From Bryobacterales bacterium (GTDB lineage: Bacteria > Acidobacteriota > Terriglobia > Bryobacterales > Bryobacteraceae), in the NCBI GenBank assembly GCA_026954325.1, contig JAIXKK010000186.1, forward strand, positions 1-45,517: a DNA stretch of 45,517 bases, given 5' to 3'. The notes beneath the pieces are model-generated. The model ran no database searches, was not told where the DNA came from, and saw only the letters and a list, made by a program, of their open reading frames with translations. Below, piece after piece: positions 10,101 to 17,752 of this stretch. Position numbers and translations under genes: made by a program. Numbering within the stretch: the first letter of the stretch is position 1; the number at the start of each line of letters is the position of its first letter.

Positions 10101-11103
10101 TGGGGGAGTCGGTGACGTTGAAACTGACCGGGATGGATATGGGGGTGATGGCGGGATCCAAGGGGGTCATCTGAATGGTTCCGGTGTAGGTTCCAGCCGG
10201 CAATCCGGCGGGGTTTGCCGATACATCCAGGCTGATGGAGGCGCTATAGGTACCCTGGGCCAGGATGAGCCAGGGGCCCCCCGTGGTGGTGGAGGCGGAA
10301 ATGTTGAACGGAACGGTTCCGGAACTGGTCTGGATGGCAACCGATTGCGTGGCTGCCACGCCGTTGCGGAGCGCGGTGAGGTTGAGGAAAGAAGGATTCG
10401 CCGTAAGGAAGGGCTTCTGGGTGATGGTGAGGCTTACCGGAACAGAAACGGCGGCGAGTCCCTGGGCGGCGATGGAAATGGAACCGCTGTAGGAACCCGC
10501 GCCGAGGCCGCTGGGGTTCAGGCGAACGGAGATGACGCCGGGGGTGGTGGTGGAATTGGAACTGGTGAGGAGCCAGGCGCCGCCGTCGGTGGTGGTTGTC
10601 GTGACGGTGAAGCTGGCGGCCGAACCCGTGCTTCCCACATAGAGCAGTTGCTCGTCATCGGAGGCAGGATCGACGCCGAGCTGGCGGGAGAAGGAGAGGG
10701 TGTTTGGGAAGGCCGTCAACTGGGGCGCGGCCACGATGCTCAAAGTGACATCGGCGCGCGCCGGCGGGACGCCGGTCGAGGTGATGAGGATGGAGCCGTT
10801 ATAGATTCCCGGGTTCAGCCCGGCAGGGTTGGCGTTGACCGTGATCTTCGCGGGGGTGACGCCAGGCGGATTGGAGACTTGGAGCCAGTTCCCGGTAAGG
10901 GTGGTGGCGGAGACACCATTGATGATCCGCGGCGTGTCTCCGGTATGACGGATCTGGATAATCTGCGGCGCGGGATTCGCGCCTCCCGCCGTGGCCGTGA
11001 AGGTCAGCGCATTCGGCCCGGTCAGCAGCGCCTGGGCCTGCAAGGGGATGATGGCTGCAAGACAGCAGACGGCCTTCGCGGCGCGAAAAATCGTGTTCTT
11101 CAT
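7195..11103 (-). CDS. Large secreted BACON-repeat protein with duplicated C-terminal domain, 1302 aa
   Basis: A signal peptide (residues 1-26, ending LQAQA) is followed by about eight BACON / Ig-like repeats of roughly 100 residues (about 27-850), each with a GG-WL core and a PxGLxxGTYxGxI signature, ending in a V-LT-V strand. Residues about 855-1080 and 1085-1302 are two copies of another domain that begin with the near-identical SQIADGSAWKTTITLVNLDT and end in LGLRFNPGGAFTS. BACON domains are usually carbohydrate- or surface-associated modules. No enzyme motif is visible, so it is best seen as a long extracellular adhesin-like protein. The ATG at 11103 is preceded by GAGGAGG at an unusually long spacing of about 13 bases. 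Confidence 0.87.
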   Translation of the reverse strand: MKNTIFRAAKAVCCLAAIIPLQAQALLTGPNALTFTATAGGANPAPQIIQIRHTGDTPRIINGVSATTLTGNWLQVSNPPGVTPAKITVNANPAGLNPGIYNGSILITSTGVPPARADVTLSIVAAPQLTAFPNTLSFSRQLGVDPASDDEQLLYVGSTGSAASFTVTTTTTDGGAWLLTSSNSTTTPGVISVRLNPSGLGAGSYSGSISIAAQGLAAVSVPVSLTITQKPFLTANPSFLNLTALRNGVAATQSVAIQTSSGTVPFNISASTTTGGPWLILAQGTYSASISLDVSANPAGLPAGTYTGTIQMTPLDPAITPISIPVSFNVTDSPILGASPRALSATISTDQANLTQALAPIQLTATSPGANYTVSATTSNGGAWLVAGPFTGAAPDTISSLVDATGLPSGTYRGAITITGPGNAVTIPVTLVVTSRAQLVVDPPSMVFNLQKGQTQPSNQVINVTSTGAAFNFQSAVTAITPSGATWLLGGTTTGTTPAPLTLGVNAQAASALPNGQYNATITFSGQPGVTPAPPASPTLNVVLNVSDSALFNVSPPTLDFAMPAAGPIPNPRTLAVTTTDNSSKPFTATPSGGSWLLAGPSGNTPQNITVQVAPSGLGPGVYEANIAVTVPSISATPQNVRVRLIIQPSNVIAAAPTSLAFTQTSGGAAPAPKTIALTSTAAAGYQVTTSTAGGGSWLNVSPTGGSSPGALTVSVNAANLAAGTYTGSIGVASPDINNSPLNIPVTLTVTAPALVVTPGTVNLLAAPGSTQAQTAQLNISAGGSQFSTSVTTENNIPWLSVEPVSGTSPATVTVRANPSGLAAGTYRGAITFSASGVSNSPQIVNVTFNIATAPPPGRQLISQIADGSAWKTTITLVNLDTDPAPYTLRFYADDGSPLRLPFDGTPGRVETLSGAIPVGGSRTISTLGTDTLLSQGWAELTSTRLVSGLGVFRQRVEGRPDQEAAVSATIPSNHFVLPFDNTQSFVSSMALVNTNGAQSRAIAASPRAEDGSPLLGDSVNLPPLGHNAFVMAERFPSMAGLRGSVDFTSPAADFSALGLRFNPGGAFTSLPTLNVPLNSSGQSTTQIISQIADGSAWKTTITLVNLDTVPAPFTLRFWRQNGSNLPIPLAGGGSADSVDGTIPAGGVRVIETLGGSTDLVQGWAELTTTRNIGGLAVFRQRVTGRPDQEAAVTLTTTSNKFVLPFDNTDNFVTSMALVNVSATLGATINVVIRDESGQQIGTDTISLSGRGHTAFTLPGRFASSVNRRGTTEFTSTGTQITGLGLRFNPGGAFTSFPVSPK

Positions 11104-11265
11104 TGGGGGCGTGGTTCCTCCTCTAAAAAGGTGCTCGAATCAGCCAGGCCGGGCGGGTATGCTTGCCTGTTTTCAAAGTCTCCAGGAGAGACGCGGGGAG
11201 GTAGTCCTATTGTACGACGAGATTCGGACCGTAATTTAAGGGTGGGCCGTGATATTGTATCCGGC
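11104..11265. other. Divergent spacer between BACON gene and acetamidase
   Basis: This 162-base stretch separates two divergent genes and must carry both promoters. The only clear signal is the GAGGAGG ribosome-binding site of the BACON gene on the minus strand, at about 11117-11123. No obvious operator or hairpin was noticed. Confidence 0.4.
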
Positions 11266-12270
11266 ATGATCTCCTTTCTCCTGCTTTCCTTCATGGCAGC
11301 GGCGGCCACCCACGAGGTGTATCCCGAACATCACTCCCAGGTCTTTTCACCGAACAAAGAGCCAGTGGCGCGAATCCAATCCGGCGATACCGTGATCACG
11401 CGGACATGGGATTCGGGCGGGGGCGATTGGAAGGGCGTGGCCCACATCCATCACCCTTACAGATACCCGGAGACCGGGAATCCGTTGATGGGCCCGTTCT
11501 ATGTTGAAGGGGCGGATTACGGGGATTCGATCGAGGTGCATCTGGACAAGGTGCGGCTGAACCGGAACTATGGGTATACGGGATACCGGTTGAGTCCCGG
11601 AGTGCTGGATCCAGGGACGATCGAGGGGCTGTACAAGAATTATTACAAGATGGATGCGCTGCGGCCGGGGACAGCGAGTCTCATCCCATGGGACCTGGAT
11701 TTGAAACGCGGCATGGCGCGTCCGCGGCTGCTCGAGGGGAAGGGATTCGAGGTGCCGGTGCGGCCGATGCTCGGTTGCATTGGGGTGGCTCCGCCGATGG
11801 ACATCGTGCAGACCTCGGGTCCGGCGGGCGTTTACGGCGGAAACATGGACTACAACGAGATGGTGGAGGGCGCCACGGTGTACTTCCCCGTGTTTCACAA
11901 AGGAGCGTACTTCTACGTGGGTGACGGGCACGCGCTGCAAGGAGACGGCGAGGGGTTAGGGAGCGGGGTGGAGACGTCGATGGACGTGCAGTTCACGGTG
12001 AAAGTACACAAAGGGAAGCGGCTCTCCATTCCGCGGCTGGAGAATGACGAATACATCATTTCGATCGCGTCGCAGCCGGAGTTTTCCTCGAGCATGGATG
12101 CGGGGGTGCGGACGGCGAATTCGGACATGCTGCGCTGGCTCCAAAACGAGTATGGGCTGACGGCTCCGGAGGCGCACCTGCTGATGGGGGCGGTGGTGAA
12201 GCACCAGATTGTGACCTATTTCGGCACGATGACGGCGATGATCCCGAAGAAGTATCTGCCGAAGCGGTGA
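11266..12270 (+). CDS. Acetamidase/formamidase family protein, 334 aa
   Basis: A much longer open frame exists upstream, but it is antisense to the BACON gene; the ATG at 11266 gives a signal peptide (MISFLLLSFMAAAAT) and is the natural start. The body matches the FmdA_AmdA family: the SGDTVI strand near residue 44, HPLTG-like YRYPETGNPLMGPFYVEGAD, the GCIGVAP segment and the GGNMDYNEM metal/active-site region (about residues 185-200), and a C-terminal EAHLLMGAVV helix. Family members hydrolyse formamide or acetamide to ammonia and an acid. The signal peptide suggests this one acts outside the cytoplasm, so the substrate may be different. It is convergent with aroD, 10 bases apart. Confidence 0.88.
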   Translation: MISFLLLSFMAAAATHEVYPEHHSQVFSPNKEPVARIQSGDTVITRTWDSGGGDWKGVAHIHHPYRYPETGNPLMGPFYVEGADYGDSIEVHLDKVRLNRNYGYTGYRLSPGVLDPGTIEGLYKNYYKMDALRPGTASLIPWDLDLKRGMARPRLLEGKGFEVPVRPMLGCIGVAPPMDIVQTSGPAGVYGGNMDYNEMVEGATVYFPVFHKGAYFYVGDGHALQGDGEGLGSGVETSMDVQFTVKVHKGKRLSIPRLENDEYIISIASQPEFSSSMDAGVRTANSDMLRWLQNEYGLTAPEAHLLMGAVVKHQIVTYFGTMTAMIPKKYLPKR

Positions 12271-12280
12271 GAGGGGGCGG

Positions 12281-13054
12281 TCACGAATACCGAAGCAGCA
12301 GGTCCGCCATGCGGCGCGCGTCTCCGATGGGAATCTGGCCGGGCGCGGACGCTTCTTTTCCCACTGCGAAGGCCATATCCGAGCCGTAGAGGAAACCGGC
12401 CACGCGGGTGATGCCGCCGAGGGCGCCCATGGACATGATGGCGAGCGGCAATCGCGGGAAGCGTTTTCTGGCGGCGAGGATCAATTGGAACACGCGCATC
12501 ACGTCATCCGCGCTTTGCGGCATGACGGCGATCTTGGCGATATCCGCGCCGCGCGCTTCCATTGCGGCGACCTTGGCGAGCAACTCTTCGGTGGGCGGAG
12601 TCTGCTCGAAATCGTGCAGCGCCAGAATCACTCTCACGCCGCATTCCCGGGCCGTTTGCATCAGGGGATCGAGAAACTCGGGTTCACTCGCAAGTTCGAG
12701 GTCCACGATGTCGGCGCAGCGGGAGCGCAGCACGGCCTCGATCAGTTGGTGGCGAACCGGTTGGGACATCTCCTGTGCGCCGCCTTCGGCCTTCCACCGC
12801 AGCGTGAAGATGATCGCCTCCTCCGGCAGCGCTTCGCGCAGCAGGCGCGAAGCGGCGGTAAATGCGTCGCACGTTACGTCCTTGTAGAAATCCGCGCGCC
12901 ATTCGACCAGGTCCGGCCGCAGGCCGCGGGCGATCCCCGCCTGCGCGGCCAGTTCAGCGGCATCGGCGGCTACGATGGGGACGCAGAACAGCGGTTTCCC
13001 TCCACCGTACTCGAGGCCGCGAATGAGGAGGGGAGATTCGACACATGGCTTCAT
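12281..13054 (-). CDS. aroD: Type I 3-dehydroquinate dehydratase, 257 aa
   Basis: This enzyme dehydrates 3-dehydroquinate to 3-dehydroshikimate in the shikimate pathway via a Schiff base. The type I residues are visible: substrate-binding EWRAD (51-55) and R86 in FTLRWK, general-acid/base His147 in LHDFEQTPP, the Schiff-base lysine Lys174 in AKIAVMPQ, and a substrate loop KEASAPGQIP near the C-terminus. The length is normal for the family (about 225-260). It is divergent from a Gfo/Idh oxidoreductase with 41 bases between starts, so the two may share a regulatory region. No other shikimate gene is adjacent. Confidence 0.93.
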   Translation of the reverse strand: MKPCVESPLLIRGLEYGGGKPLFCVPIVAADAAELAAQAGIARGLRPDLVEWRADFYKDVTCDAFTAASRLLREALPEEAIIFTLRWKAEGGAQEMSQPVRHQLIEAVLRSRCADIVDLELASEPEFLDPLMQTARECGVRVILALHDFEQTPPTEELLAKVAAMEARGADIAKIAVMPQSADDVMRVFQLILAARKRFPRLPLAIMSMGALGGITRVAGFLYGSDMAFAVGKEASAPGQIPIGDARRMADLLLRYS

Positions 13055-13095
13055 GGTTCTATTGTCGGGCCTTGGGCGTACGGGAGAATAGATAA

Positions 13096-14181
13096 ATGAC
13101 GAAAGAGCGAAGCGGGGCCCCTGCGCGCATCGTGGTGGCGGGCGCGGGTCTCATCGGGCAGGCCCACATCGAACGCATCCTGCGTGAGCCCGAAGCCCGC
13201 CTGGCGGGCATCGTGGATATCGATGAGAAGGGCGCCGCGCGGGCCTCCGCTCACGGTGTTCCCTACAGCGCCGGCATGGAAGCCATGATGGAGAACGCCC
13301 GGCCGGACGGCATCGTGATCGCGTTGCCCAACCAGGCGCACTTTGCGGCCGGGATGGCAGCCGTCCATGCCCGCATTGCGATGCTGATGGAAAAGCCGGT
13401 CTGCGAGACCGTGGAGCAAGCGCTCGAATTGGCGGAAGCAGCGGAACGGGCTGGCGTGCCGGTGCTGGTGGGCCACCATCGCCGCCACAGCCCGATTATC
13501 CGGCGCGCCAAGGAGATCCTCGCTTCCGGCCGCCTCGGCAGGATCATCGCCGTGAACGCGCTGTGCTGGCTGCTCAAACCCCCGGCCTATTTCGAGGGCC
13601 GGAACTCGTGGCGCCGCGAACCGGGCGGAGGCCCGGTGATCATCAACCTGATTCACGCTATCGACGACTTGCGCAACCTGTGCGGCGACATCGTCACCGT
13701 ACAAGCGATGACGTCGAACCAGGCGCGCGGCTTTCCGGTGGAAGACACGGCCGGCGTCATCCTCGGATTCCACAATGGCGTCATCGGCACCCTGACCCTT
13801 TCGGACGCGGCGGCCGGTCCCTGGAGTTGGGAACTCACGGCCGGCGAAAACCGGGCCTATCCGCGAACGGCCGAATCCTGCTATTACATTACGGGTTCGG
13901 CAGGCGCGCTCTCGATTCCCCGGATGGAATTCTGGCATCACGGCGCGCACGGCCATTGGTGGACACCCATTCACGCCGAGCGCGGCATCATGCCCGAGCA
14001 GGATCTGAACAGCCTGGAACCCGGCCAGGACCCGCTGGCGAACCAGATGCGCCATTTCTGCGATGTCGCGCGGGGGCAGGCGCAACCGGTTCTCGATGCT
14101 CGCGGTGGCGCGCGAACGCTGCAAGCCACGCTCGCGATCCACGAGGCCGCCCGCACCGGCCAAATGGTGCGGCTTGGCTAG
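13096..14181 (+). CDS. Gfo/Idh/MocA-family NAD(P)-dependent oxidoreductase, 361 aa
   Basis: The N-terminus has a Rossmann dinucleotide fold (VVAGAGLIGQAHI, residues 13-25) followed by an acidic residue at the end of strand two (DIDEKG), and the EKP motif (LMEKPVCETV, about residue 98) typical of the Gfo/Idh/MocA family. The C-terminal part is the alpha/beta catalytic domain with the expected GGG-P-IN-H-D pattern (GGGPVIINLIHAIDD), in which His and Asp are the usual catalytic pair. These enzymes oxidise or reduce sugars, inositols or related polyols. The substrate is unknown. Its divergent partner is aroD; the neighbourhood hints at, but does not prove, a quinate or shikimate link. Confidence 0.88.
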   Translation: MTKERSGAPARIVVAGAGLIGQAHIERILREPEARLAGIVDIDEKGAARASAHGVPYSAGMEAMMENARPDGIVIALPNQAHFAAGMAAVHARIAMLMEKPVCETVEQALELAEAAERAGVPVLVGHHRRHSPIIRRAKEILASGRLGRIIAVNALCWLLKPPAYFEGRNSWRREPGGGPVIINLIHAIDDLRNLCGDIVTVQAMTSNQARGFPVEDTAGVILGFHNGVIGTLTLSDAAAGPWSWELTAGENRAYPRTAESCYYITGSAGALSIPRMEFWHHGAHGHWWTPIHAERGIMPEQDLNSLEPGQDPLANQMRHFCDVARGQAQPVLDARGGARTLQATLAIHEAARTGQMVRLG

Positions 14182-14431
14182 ACCATCTACGACAAAGCAA
14201 GCAGGACATTGATGTCGAGGAGGCAGGCGGACAGCGTTTCCGCGCCAGGAGTTCCCACGGACTTTGCTGCCGGCGCCGCTATCACGCTTGTCACGGTTGC
14301 GCCGGCCCGCCGGGGCGCTCCTTGCGTCCTCCGATGACGGGATCCCCCGCCGCCGCATCGAGTGGATTTCCCTTCTTGTCCTTCACCGGGAACGTTACCA
14401 CCGGCCTTGTTGTGGCATCCGCCAAAGGGCA
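14182..14431. other. Spacer between convergent genes with a possible PIN-domain remnant
   Basis: This 250-base gap separates the Gfo/Idh gene and the PQQ dehydrogenase. On the minus strand the stretch near 14187-14220 encodes LLDINVLLALS just before a stop, which looks like the N-terminus of a PIN-domain (VapC) toxin, but nothing of the rest is present. No hairpin terminator was seen. The remnant is short enough to be coincidental. Confidence 0.25.
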
Positions 14432-16717
14432 CTATTCCTTCGGCAGCGCAAACGCGATGTAGCCTCTCGGCAGATCCACGCGCACGGCCTCGGTTGCCCC
14501 GCTGCGGCGCGGATGCCCGCCTCCCGTGTTGATGTTTGAACTTGCCGAAATCACCAGGTATTGCCGCCCTCCAACTTCGTACATCGCGGGGATCCCCTCG
14601 GAAGCCGCGGGCAAGGAAAAACTCCACAAGACCTTGCCCGTTTCCTCATCGAGCGCCCTGAGTTTGCCGTCGCTGGCGGCGATGAAAATCAGCCCCGCCG
14701 ATGTCACGATCATCCCGTGGTGTTCGGCCATGAACGCCCCTGTGTCGCGGGCGCCCTGCGCCGCTGCTTCGGCATCCTGGCCCAGGGGAACCTTCCATTT
14801 GATGGTCCCGGCATTCAGGTCATATGCCACCACCGAGGACCACGGCGGACCGGCGATATACGGCTGGTCCGGATAAAGCCCCCAGTTCGTGTAGTAGCGA
14901 ACGCGAGGCGTGTCTGTGCCCGGCGGATAAGGCGGACCACCGAGCGGAGTGTACGGATTCGGATCCTCTTGCCGCATCTCCAGGCCCCCCGGCGCTCCGC
15001 CGGAGGCGACCACCGGTCCTCCCCCCGTCAGCTTCGCCGCCGGTTGTCCTTCCAGCGCCCCCGCCGGCTCCAGGCTGTCCAGGTAGTCGAACAAGCGCTT
15101 CGCGGCCCTGTCATCCAAATCCGGAAACCCGGGCATCTCTCCCTTCCCCGAGCGGACCGTGCGGCGGAATGAGTTAAACGCGACACGTTTGCCGATCGCC
15201 GCGAGCGGCGGCGGACCGGATCCCGTGCGCACGCCATCCACCCCATGGCACACCTGGCACCTTTCCGCATAGACCGCCTTCGCGCCGGTAGCCTTGGTGC
15301 GCTTCCCCAGCGGATCTTCGAGACTCAGCTTGTAGATGGTCGGCCAGTCCTGCGTATTCAGGTACATCAATCCTTTCGCCGGGTTCACCGCGCCGCTTCC
15401 CCAATTCGATCCCCCGCGTGCTCCCGGCATCGAAATCGTCTCCGTCAATCCGGGCGGCGTGAAGATCCCTTCGTTTCGCATACCGGCGATTCTGTCTTTC
15501 CACGCGGCGCGCTCCTCGGGCGTGAGGATATACGGGTTCACATCGTCCGGCGTGATCTTCTGGCGCGCGAAAGGTGGCGGAGCCGTGGGGAACGGCTGCG
15601 TCGGCCACGCCTGCTCGCCGGGCATCAAACTCTTCGGTACCGGCCGCTCCTCGATCGGCCACAATGGTTTCCCTGTCACCCGATCGAACACATACAGGAA
15701 ACCCTGCTTACTCGACTGCGCCACCACATCCACCAGCTTTCCGCCGTGCCTCACGGTGAGCAGTTGCGGCGCCGCGGTTGTGTCATAGTCCCACAAATCG
15801 TGGTGCACCAACTGAAAATGCCACAACCTCTTTCCCGTGCGCGCATCCAGCGCCAGCAGACAATTTGCGTACAGGTTCGCCCCAATCCGGTCTGCTCCAT
15901 AGTAATCGTAGGTCGGTGATCCAGTGGGAAAGTAGGCGATCCCCCGCTTCACGTCCACCGTAATCTCCCCCCACGTGTTCGCGCCTCCCGAGTATCTCCA
16001 CGCGTCTTTGGGCCAAGTTTCATAACCGGACTCGCCAGGGTGCGGAATCGTGTGAAACGTCCACGCGAGCTTGCCCGTGATCACGTTGTAGGCGCGAATG
16101 TCGCCCGGAGGCGACAGATACGCCTCGCCCGGCGTGGACCCCAACAAAATCAGGTCTTCGAAAACACGGCCGGGAGTGTCGGTCTGGATGCGATGGATCG
16201 AGCGGGGATCGCGGCCCAGCCCCTCCCTCAGATCCACCAGTCCCTTCCTGCCGAAGCTCAGAATCGATTTCCCTGTCCGGGCATCGATCTCCTCCAGGTA
16301 GTCATTGATTGCGAAGATCAATCGCCTGTCTTTGCGGTCCTTGCTTTCCCAGTATGCGATTCCCCGCGTCGAAAGCCCGGGGAGATTTTCATGGATCCAG
16401 ATCTCCTTGCCCGTGGCTGCGTCCAATGCAACCAGCGAACTGTTTTTCGCCAGCACATACATCACGTCATCGATAATGACTGGATTGAACAGGTACGCCT
16501 TGTTGTCCCCCGTGGGATAGGTCCAGGCGACCTGCAACCGGCTCACGTTGGACTTGTTGATCTGGTCCAACTCAACGTAGTGGGAGGAGTCCGGTCCTCC
16601 GCCATAGTCGGCCCATTGCTTATGGTTCTGCCCGGCGAGGGGCATCAGGACGGTCATTCCAATCGTGAGCAATATCCGGGCCGTCTTCGGGCTGCGTTTG
16701 GTTATGAAGTAGAGCAT
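14432..16717 (-). CDS. PQQ-dependent dehydrogenase with inserted cytochrome c domain, about 761 aa
   Basis: The enzyme is a quinoprotein alcohol/sugar dehydrogenase. The propeller shows repeated PQQ-blade signatures (LVALDAATGKEIW, LLALDARTGKRLW, LRALDEETGKVLW), and a small cytochrome c domain with a CQVCH heme motif sits at about residues 485-565, inserted before the last blades; electrons would pass from PQQ to that heme and then to the respiratory chain. The frame opens with a TTG at 16762, but ATG 16717 has a ribosome-binding site (GGTGA) and gives a basic, then hydrophobic export signal (LLTIGMTVLMPLAGQ), so I prefer it. The length is typical of soluble or membrane-attached quinoproteins of Acidobacteriota. 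The natural substrate cannot be read from the sequence. Confidence 0.87.
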   Translation of the reverse strand: MLYFITKRSPKTARILLTIGMTVLMPLAGQNHKQWADYGGGPDSSHYVELDQINKSNVSRLQVAWTYPTGDNKAYLFNPVIIDDVMYVLAKNSSLVALDAATGKEIWIHENLPGLSTRGIAYWESKDRKDRRLIFAINDYLEEIDARTGKSILSFGRKGLVDLREGLGRDPRSIHRIQTDTPGRVFEDLILLGSTPGEAYLSPPGDIRAYNVITGKLAWTFHTIPHPGESGYETWPKDAWRYSGGANTWGEITVDVKRGIAYFPTGSPTYDYYGADRIGANLYANCLLALDARTGKRLWHFQLVHHDLWDYDTTAAPQLLTVRHGGKLVDVVAQSSKQGFLYVFDRVTGKPLWPIEERPVPKSLMPGEQAWPTQPFPTAPPPFARQKITPDDVNPYILTPEERAAWKDRIAGMRNEGIFTPPGLTETISMPGARGGSNWGSGAVNPAKGLMYLNTQDWPTIYKLSLEDPLGKRTKATGAKAVYAERCQVCHGVDGVRTGSGPPPLAAIGKRVAFNSFRRTVRSGKGEMPGFPDLDDRAAKRLFDYLDSLEPAGALEGQPAAKLTGGGPVVASGGAPGGLEMRQEDPNPYTPLGGPPYPPGTDTPRVRYYTNWGLYPDQPYIAGPPWSSVVAYDLNAGTIKWKVPLGQDAEAAAQGARDTGAFMAEHHGMIVTSAGLIFIAASDGKLRALDEETGKVLWSFSLPAASEGIPAMYEVGGRQYLVISASSNINTGGGHPRRSGATEAVRVDLPRGYIAFALPKE

Positions 16718-17083
16718 TTGGATCACCGTCTGGCGGACGGCGCTTTTGATGATATCGAACAATGAGGTGCGCAGGCCGTACTCGGGTTGTCAAGCGATGC
16801 TTCAAGTTTCGTGGCCGTTACAATTCCCGGCCCTTCATGGACGCGGCGGTCATCCGGGGGCCAGCGGAAAAATGCGAGCCGGCCAATGCCGCGTACCAGC
16901 CGCGAGCCAGGCTATACAAGCGAGTTACCAGCGGTGAGAACTTCCCGTTCACTACATGGCGGTTGGATGCTTCCGGCTGGATCGGCTGGAAAACCAACGT
17001 CCGGAAGTACAAGGCCAATCTGCCGCCCACATGACCGCGGCCCATGGCAGGACAGTGCTGATTTGTGTGGCGGCATGCAAAAT
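16718..17083. other. Gap between minus-strand genes; possible short plus-strand ORF
   Basis: This 366-base gap lies upstream of the PQQ dehydrogenase and downstream of the DUF4256 gene. It must hold the dehydrogenase promoter. On the plus strand a 65-codon frame (16837-17034) with fairly high third-position GC reads from MDAAVIRGP to NLPPT, with an internal TTWRLDASGWIGW; I do not recognise it. It may be a gene fragment or chance. Nothing else stands out. Confidence 0.3.
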
Positions 17084-17650
17084 TCAGACCCTGAGCCACC
17101 CCCGGAAGCCCCTGGCTGCATAGTAAGATTCCGCCCCGTTGTGATACACGAAGACAGTATTGTAGCGGCGATCGCAGAAGAGGGCGCCGCCGAGTTTTCG
17201 GATAGCAGGCGGCGTTTTCACCCAGCTCGACGTTTTCGCATCGAACTCGCCGAGTTTCTGCAACTCGCGGTATTGCTCTTCCGTCAAAAGCTCAATTTCC
17301 ATGGCGGCTGCCATGTCAAGAACGTTGTCTCCTGGCTTGTGCTCTCTCCGCGATTCCAGCGCTTCACGATCGTAGCAGAGACTTCTGCGGCCACTGGGGC
17401 TTTCCGCCGAGCAATCATAAAAAATGAATTCGCCCGTTGTCCGGTCGTGACCAACGACATCCGGTTCACCGCCAGTCGCTTCCATACCGCTGAGTGGCCC
17501 CAGCTTTTCAGTTGCGGCTTCCAGCCTCGCTCGCACCTTGGCCCACTCGATGGACTGATGGCGCTTCATGTTTTTCTCGAACCGGATTTTCAATGTTTCG
17601 AACAGTTCTTTTTGTTGTTCGGACGACAATGCCTTTTTCCTGTTCTTCAT
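17084..17650 (-). CDS. DUF4256 domain-containing protein, 188 aa
   Basis: The whole protein matches the DUF4256 family: an N-terminal helix rich in Glu and Lys, the GGEPDVVGHD motif (about residues 59-68), EFIFYDCSAESP-GRRSLCYDREALESR, LTEEQYRELQ, and the C-terminal GGALFCDRRYNTVFVYHNGA-ESYYAARGFRG. The function of DUF4256 proteins is not known. The length is the family norm. The gene stands alone, with 102 bases upstream and a 366-base gap downstream. The family is patchily spread across distant bacteria and conserved at very high identity, which fits horizontal transfer, but I did not measure codon bias. Confidence 0.9.
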   Translation of the reverse strand: MKNRKKALSSEQQKELFETLKIRFEKNMKRHQSIEWAKVRARLEAATEKLGPLSGMEATGGEPDVVGHDRTTGEFIFYDCSAESPSGRRSLCYDREALESRREHKPGDNVLDMAAAMEIELLTEEQYRELQKLGEFDAKTSSWVKTPPAIRKLGGALFCDRRYNTVFVYHNGAESYYAARGFRGWLRV

Positions 17651-17752
17651 GCGCCGGCATCCTTCTGACGAAAACTAGCCTTTCGGGCCAGGCCATACGT
17701 GGGGCGGAATTCGCGCCGCGGATGTGCTGTATTGTTCCGGCGCTCCCGAAGC

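Noticed and set aside
10018..11265. Long N-terminal extension of the acetamidase frame
   Set aside because: It is antisense to the BACON repeats and Gly/Arg-rich; the signal peptide at 11266 gives the natural start.
14187..14220. PIN-domain-like LLDINVLLALS on the minus strand
   Set aside because: Only 11 residues resemble VapC and a stop follows at once; too short to claim a toxin.
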